Shown piece after piece: positions 58,421-64,000 of a DNA stretch of 64,000 bases. Each line of letters opens with the position of its first letter. The stretch's first letter is position 1. The DNA lies in the NCBI GenBank assembly GCA_016648135.1, contig JADDOH010023114.1:1-64000 (forward strand), in the 5' to 3' direction. This DNA comes from Agrypnia vestita (Eukaryota; Arthropoda; Insecta; Trichoptera; Phryganeidae). The notes beneath the pieces were generated by a model that was given only the letters and a program-made list of their open reading frames with translations, made no database searches and had not been told where the DNA came from. Both the position numbers and the translations under genes were made by a program.

Positions 58421-59242
58421 GATACAATAATGAATGAATGAATTAATTAATAATTAGGTACAATCACAAAATTAACGCTATAAACATCAAAATGTATCTA
58501 TTTAAGATCTAGATGCTAGGAAAACTAGGCTGTGTGTGGCTGGTTTCGTATCTTAATTGCACACAAAAAGATTACCGAGAACCAATGAAAAAGGTTTTTA
58601 TTAAAAATTTACGGTGTTTGAAAATATTATATGTAATTTAGATTGCTATATTTCTTTTGGCTGTGGAAACTGATTCGTGTTCTGATATCGGTGGAAAGTG
58701 AAAATGTGCGTGATAACACTAATTAATTTGCATCGGAATACGTTTTACGAACAGAATTATTAATTCACTTCATGATAGGCATTGTTCGTTTTCAGAATAT
58801 CGATCTAATACCTTTAGTATACCTTTTTGTACATATTTTTTAATTAGGTAGGGCATTGGTAATTTCTAAATCATTCTTAGTAATAACAATCATGACGGTT
58901 TTTGACAGGAAACATTTGAAAAACCATTTTTACAATATAATATGTGAAATAATTTGTAGGTATAAGGCGGATGTGGTAGAACATGTCTTCTATGAAGATA
59001 TAAGATATAAGTTTTGTTAACTGCTTTGAATCTCTTGTCTCAATTAATGGTGGTTATGATGGTGAGGTCTGAAGAAGAATTTGGTGTATCGAAACTGACC
59101 AAAATTGGAAGAAGCGCTTCATCTCGAGAAACAAAAGTTCGACTAGTTGAAGTCGTGGTATTCTTCATAGTTGAGTAAAATACTAATCATCCCTTATTGC
59201 CTTATCCACTGCTATGCATCTTTTCGTGCCCGCTCTTTGGTT
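58421..59242. other. Spacer with second CTGAAGA/CGAAAC motif
   Basis: At 59069-59095 GGTCTGAAGAAGAATTTGGT is followed by GTATCGAAACTGACC. Otherwise AT-rich, with no gene. Confidence 0.4.
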
Positions 59243-59400
59243 GTTGAAGCTATGAACAAATTCTATCCTCCAATGTTTATCTTGTCAATTTTGCGGATGT
59301 CCTCTTTCCTCCTGCCTTCAACACTCGCCTCATATGTTTTCTTTGTTTTGTTTCTCTCTCATCCGTTCCACATGGCCAAACCATCTTACCGATCCTAGTA
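59243..59400 (-). pseudogene. LINE reverse transcriptase C-terminal fragment
   Basis: Minus strand reads LGSVRWFGHVERM (about 59397-59355), the RWFGHV-RM block near the end of many insect LINE RTs, then, after a one-base shift, ERNKTKKTYEASVEGRRKED and a stop at about 59246. About 50 residues are recognisable. The piece is a 5'-truncated, frame-shifted relic with no RT core. Its clade may be the same as that of 25701-25835 (in full LINEs WFGHV precedes the NVDEA block), but the two pieces do not overlap and cannot be compared. Confidence 0.75.
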
Positions 59401-59986
59401 CAGTCAGCATCATCATCATTTTTAATTGATTCATTATTCACTCTACAGTACAAAGATTTTACACATGCGTCTGAGCGATCGCATTTCCAGCGTATTCAGT
59501 CTACATGAGCTCATTTTTGGGCTTTTACAGGATAAATGTTTTTTTAATGAAAAGTAGTCCCTAATATGTTTCATATACGACTAGCACCTATAAAAGAAAA
59601 GTGAAAAATAAAATAATCACAATAATGGGTTATTTCTATATCGTCCAGAAAAAAAAAAAACTGGTTGCTTGGCCACTTTAGAAAAAAGAAACATATTTTG
59701 TAGGTGCATTCCCTTATGTGTATTTTTTTTGAACAAACAGACCGTCAACAACTGGTCATTGATGACCCCAATAGATGGTCCTAGAGTGACATTTAAATAC
59801 AAAGTATGAATATTTTGTGAACATTTGAATATGATATAATTGTACAGTACGCTTTTTACGATAAATTAATAATAGGTAAATAATGAATAAATTATAAAAT
59901 AAATTGAGAATAATATTATGAGTTTTTTTTCAATTGGTTAAGCAACTTTGTAGAATGAAATTTAAAAAAGTTAGTTTTATTATTTG
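59401..59986. other. AT-rich spacer
   Basis: No supported feature. Confidence 0.3.
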
Positions 59987-60640
59987 TTTTAATCTACTTA
60001 TATTCATTAATTACACCTACATGTTTCGGGAAAACTTTTCCATCGTCAGGGTGTTTTATAAATGTCAAAATATCAAAACAAATGATGTCTTTTGTTTTCT
60101 AGTTTTCTAAATTATTTAAAAAAATATTTTTAAATATTATTGCTGAATTTCTTGATTACACAAAATTATTGGAAATTTTTTTAATATTGCACTAGTAGTT
60201 AAATTTAATTGATTATTTATAATATTTTGTTTACTTTTACACGCTTTTACTAATTCCTTATGATTTTAAATTATTTAATTTCAGGCCAAAATAATTTGTG
60301 TAAAATAGAAAGTCTTAAATTTTTACTAAAACCGTGATCATTTTCTAATAAATGATTTGCAAATTCAGAAAAACCATGATTATTCAGACATCTTAAATGC
60401 TCTTTAACTCTTACATTAAAATTTCGGACGGTTTTTCCAATTATATATTTATTATAATTGTATATTTTTTGTAATCAAGAACTTCAGCAATAATATTTAA
60501 AAATATTTTTTTAAATAATTTAGTATCCAAAAAACAAAGGATCATTAATTTTGATATTTTGACATTTATAAAACACCCTGAGTATAGAAAAGTTTTTCCG
60601 AAACGTGTAGGTATAATTAATGAATATTAGTAGATTAAAA
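59987..60640 (-). mobile_element. PLE fragment enclosed by inverted arms of about 175 bp
   Basis: Left arm 59987-60165 and right arm 60465-60640 are inverted copies (AATCTACTTATATTCATTAA...; TTATAAATGTCAAAATATCA; AAATTATTTAAAAAAATATT). Each outer arm holds a CCTGA...CCGAAAC module: on minus CCTGACGATGGAAAAGTTTT then CCCGAAACATGTAGGTGT (about 60050-60012), and on plus CCTGAGTATAGAAAAGTTTT then TCCGAAACGTGTAGGT. The endonuclease fragment lies between the arms on minus. Confidence 0.8.
60280..60459 (-). pseudogene. Penelope-like element GIY-YIG endonuclease fragment 2
   Basis: Minus frame reads KYIIGKTVRNFNVRVKEHLR then CLNNHGFSEFANHLLENDHG and continues to about 60280 (LHKLFWPEI). It overlaps fragment 1 (57925-58310) from the YIG half of the motif on: TARNFNVRVKEH versus TVRNFNVRVKEH. 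The upstream GIY half and the RT are absent, because the inverted arm starts immediately before it. The remaining C-terminal stretch is not recognisable. The two fragments are from the same PLE family and lie on opposite strands 2.2 kb apart. Confidence 0.8.
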
Positions 60641-61176
60641 GACATGATATATATATTTTTTTAATATTCTGTCTAACGCAAATCACTAAATTAAATACCT
60701 ACAAAGTGTAGATAGTTTAAAACATTTTTTAAAATTAAATCGTAAATTTTACTGTACTTCCGGTTTTCTTCTCTGCCTATCCATACGTGAAAACGTGATG
60801 ATTACTTAGTAATAAAACACACTGTTGACGTGTATAGGTACACAAAAAATTTACCTGTACTTCACATTAAAAAACATTCATTAATTAACAGGATAATTTT
60901 ATAACTTATTAACGTTTATTTTATTTAGCTTTCCATTCATGATGTCCATTCAATATTAGCTTTACTATAAGGCTTGTCCCTCGATTTAATTTAATTATTA
61001 TTTATTTTTTTAACAAAAAAACCCATCAATTTCAAATGTGAATTATTTTTCATTTGATGTACGAAAGACGGTATAAAAATAATGCCACCCCAATTAGATC
61101 ACCCCACAAACTCGGTATCGTATTAAGCCATGATAGCGGGAGGGTTCCATTGCCTGCCGACAAATATTTGTCGGAA
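60641..61176. other. AT-rich spacer
   Basis: No supported feature. Confidence 0.3.
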
Positions 61177-61330
61177 TACAACAAGCTATTGGAGCATTGT
61201 AATCAGATATATACTCGTATTGAATAGTTATCATAAGTTGATAGAGGAATATTATTTCCTGTGGGTTACCAGTTTGATAATATATGTAACGAGCTCTACT
61301 ATTGTCGTTGAGTTATTACAATATTTTAAG
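61177..61330 (+). repeat. 150-bp repeat, copy 1
   Basis: ACAAGCTATTGGAGCAT, GTATTGAATAG-TATCATAAG and GAGTTATTA are shared in order with 62365-62510; identity by eye is high. Noncoding. Confidence 0.85.
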
Positions 61331-61336
61331 CAATTA

Positions 61337-61720
61337 GCTTTTGGATTATTATGACCGCGCTAATCTCGAGAACTACTGAACGGATTTGTATGCAGTTTTT
61401 ACTGTTATAGTCTGCATTAATAAAGAAAAAGTTTTGTATTAAAAATTACCAAAACACATATAAGAGCTGAGCATTAACGGTTTTAACGAATCAAGTAAGG
61501 AAAAAAATTGCCGCTAAATCGCTCTCATGGGAAACGCTGCCTATTCCGTTAGAGATACAAAAAAATTATGTAGAAAAGAATTCTGTAAAATTAAATGATC
61601 TACGAAAAATTTAGTACTAGCATACATATATCTTTTAAGGATAACATAGGTACACCAACCATTTTTGTCTTTAAAAGTGGAAAAAACTGTACCGGGCGAA
61701 GTCGGGTCGGGTCGCTAAAT
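61337..61720 (+). mobile_element. Helitron-like fragment
   Basis: Starts near ATCTCGAGAACTACTGAACG, then GATTTGTATGCAGTTTTTAC, and ends ACCGGGCGAAGTCGGGTCGG then GTCGCTAAAT. The GGGCGAAGTCGGG-type hairpin near a CTAR end resembles the 3' terminus of non-autonomous insect Helitrons. Recognised from memory of insect repeats; the Rep/helicase gene is absent. Confidence 0.5.
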
Positions 61721-62364
61721 GTAACAAAATATACAGCAGGTATACATTTTGAAGAAATAAATAGTTATGATTTTTTTTAAATATTTAAATAATACCTGCA
61801 ACGATAGTTTAATTATTGACTATGCGTCATCTATTATATAAAGCGCTTAATGTATGATATAAAGAGTGTAAAAGACAAAGAAGATTTTATTACAGTTTTG
61901 AGGGTAATAAACGAAGAGACAATGATAATTTAGAAGATATATTCGTTTGAAGACAATGAAATATCGGAAGAATGGAAACTCTGATAAGGGAAAATGAAAA
62001 AAGCGACAAATCGAACGATTGGAACTTACGACAGAATATACCAGAATATATAATATAGTCACCTACTTCTTTGATCAAAGTTTGCATACATCGTAACCCT
62101 TTAGGGCCTGCATAAAACAAAGGTACTCTCTTCTTACCACCCCCTTAACTCAAGCAATGCTGGACAAGAGTCGTTAGATATTTTAATTATGAACTTAAGT
62201 TAAGAGTAAGTTTGCACTTGAAGTGCTTAGAAACAAAAGCGTCTTTAAGCATATGACGAAACTACAGAGTGACATGTTTGAATATGATTATTTGACAGAG
62301 AGTGTCTAGTTCGCAATCGATAACTGATTTTCAAAACATTTTACCAAAAGCATATTTATTTTAA
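61721..62364. other. Spacer between the duplicated 150-bp repeats
   Basis: No gene. Short minus frames at 62120-61847 lack domains. Confidence 0.3.
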
Positions 62365-62510
62365 CAAGCTATTGGAGCATGATAATCTGATATGTACTCG
62401 TATTGAATAGCTATCATAAGTTGACAGAGGTATATTATTTTCTGTAGGTTGCCATTTTAATAGTAAATGCAACGAACTCTACTATAGTCGATGAGTTATT
62501 ATTATACTTT
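62365..62510 (+). repeat. 150-bp repeat, copy 2
   Basis: See copy 1 at 61177-61330; same orientation, starting 1188 bases further on. Confidence 0.85.
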
Positions 62511-64000
62511 TGACAATTAAAATTTAATATTAAAATGTTCACTCAAGCATTAAAATCAGTAACAAAATAGGGTATCTAAATTTAATCTATTGGATAGTAG
62601 CGCTTTTGTTTCTGATAACATCACTTAGCCTTTGTCTCTTTCCATGTTATCGGTTCGATAAAATATCCCTGTGAGTACCTATCGGTCACTATCTCCTGTT
62701 TTCTCCCATGTAGTTTAGTTGAATGGTGGTGGTTGCTTCTCGAGGGTGGCGGGAACTGGGTGGTAGGAAAGAGCTTGAGAGATTCCGTGATGTAGGTAGA
62801 TTGATATCTACAACTACAAAGCGGACTGTCGCTGATGTGAGAGCAAAACCGTGTCATTTCATTTAAAAACTGCGTAAAGTTCTTTTTTTGAAAAACTCAT
62901 TCATTATTATTAAATGTACCTCTTCTAAGCCGAGGCTGAGCAACCAATCTAGAATCTAGAAGGTTTCCAGTCAATTTATCATTGTGAAAGTTTTTGAAAA
63001 GGGTCAATGTAGGTACGGATTGTTTAAAAATCTTGAGCGGCCGCTCGGAACTTTCTCAGAACTAAAAAAATATTTTATTTACTATAAAATTTACACACAT
63101 ATATATAGTAATATAGTCATTTTTTTTTCATTGTTTCTGTCCCATCAAAGTTGTCCTGAACAAGCACATATTTCATTTCAACACTTACAAGTACCTCATT
63201 ATTTTACTATCTAGATAACATAAAAGATACATATGATAAATAATCTATAATTAACATAAAAGATGTGAGGTACTGTGTCTAGTATCCCACTTTTGTACAA
63301 TGTATTACAGGATGAAAAACAGCTGATATCAACAGAAAGCTGTGGTCAGTTTTATATTGTATATTTATTTCGATTGGATTACAGTACGTCGACTTGGTAG
63401 TTAGCGCGATCGTCAGCTGTGCGACTTCAGGTCGATGCACCGAGATCCATGTGGCGTAGTCGACCGAGTTATCCAAAATGCCGACCTCTGATTGGTTGTC
63501 GCCGATGCGCCTGGGCATCCGGGCCCCGTTGAATTTATCAAAATAAATTTGGTGACACAGGCGATCAGAATTCTGCTCTGTTTTATCTGCCTCCAGATCA
63601 ACATGTGACTTTTTCTTCTCGTCTACTCGACCTCTGCTTTGAACCGCACTGAGATTCTCAGCGAGATTCTATACCATCTTGTTTTCGTTTGAGAATCTGC
63701 AACATCGGTGCCATCAGGTTGACCTGACGGTGGAATTACTCTTATTTTGTGTGTTTCCGTCAGGAACAATAATAACAATGCGATGTTTTTATATATCTGT
63801 CTGTCTAAATAAGCAATCTTGAATTTTTATAATCAATTCTTTTGTTATTATTTTTGAGTCTGAAGATTACTTTTGTATATTCCACCCCAATGTATTATTC
63901 TATATTGAAATATGTATTGTACAAAGGAATAACATTTTATTTAGAGTGAATCTATTGTAAAAATTTGATACTTATTTTTACACAATTTGGCTACCAGTTT
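62511..64000. other. Right end, no identifiable gene
   Basis: Mostly AT-rich. 63385-63720 is GC-richer, with a weak tRNA-like stretch (TTGGTAGTTAGCGCGATCG, then CTTCAGGTCGATGCACC, about 63397-63440) that might be a SINE head, and a CCATCAGGTTGACCTGACGG hairpin at about 63712. Neither is certain. Confidence 0.3.

Overview
The window reads as an AT-rich, gene-poor stretch of an insect nuclear genome, probably lepidopteran. The evidence is eukaryotic mobile DNA: a Ty3/gypsy-type LTR retrotransposon, two mariner copies, two Penelope-like (PLE) endonuclease fragments, 3' ends of LINEs, tRNA-derived SINEs, foldback MITEs and a Helitron-like end. The lepidopteran guess rests on memory of moth and butterfly repeats (LINE tails, the GACAGACAACGAAATTATTAT tail, this mariner lineage) and is an inference. 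I could not identify any complete host protein-coding gene; most long open frames lie in GC-richer repeats and resemble nothing I recognise.

Layout. 1-3.4 kb: LTR retrotransposon on the minus strand, running off the left edge, with gag, protease, RT and RNase H, one homopolymer frameshift, a tRNA-type primer site and a TATA-bearing LTR; it abuts a truncated foldback element (3.4-3.8 kb). 3.8-9.2 kb: unexplained sequence, a four-unit tandem array of about 310-335 bp (7.0-8.2 kb) and the first copy of a noncoding repeat family. 9.2-13.2 kb: SINE, LINE tail and hairpins. 14-17 kb: second copy of the noncoding family, with internal 157-bp repeats and a promoter-like minus-strand end. 18.2 and 22.8 kb: two homologous heat-shock-element plus TATA cassettes facing each other. 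19.7-21.0 kb: mariner copy 1. 21.9-22.4 kb: palindromic MITE. 25-27 kb: SINE, LINE tail, MITE, GC-rich block. 31.2-39.5 kb: tandem-repeat territory (a GAT-rich minisatellite, a 151-bp array, a long degenerate satellite of about 75-bp units, a 107-bp array). 40-48 kb: scattered SINEs, MITE arms and a 76-nt near-perfect hairpin. 48.7-50.0 kb: mariner copy 2. 50.8-51.4 kb: a foldback hairpin and a MITE. 54-55 kb: GC-rich island. 55.7-60.7 kb: foldback hairpins, a nested TIR element, PLE fragments on both strands and a LINE tail. 61-62.5 kb: Helitron-like end between two copies of a 150-bp repeat.

The most interesting signals are (1) foldback hairpins carrying inverted CTGANGA...CGAAAC modules, resembling hammerhead cores and linked here to PLE endonuclease fragments; (2) the pair of heat-shock-type promoter cassettes with no heat-shock coding sequence; (3) the dense set of unrelated tandem arrays in 31-39.5 kb. 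Nothing here is an operon-like system: the elements are mostly dead, and their interest lies in structure and recent transposition.
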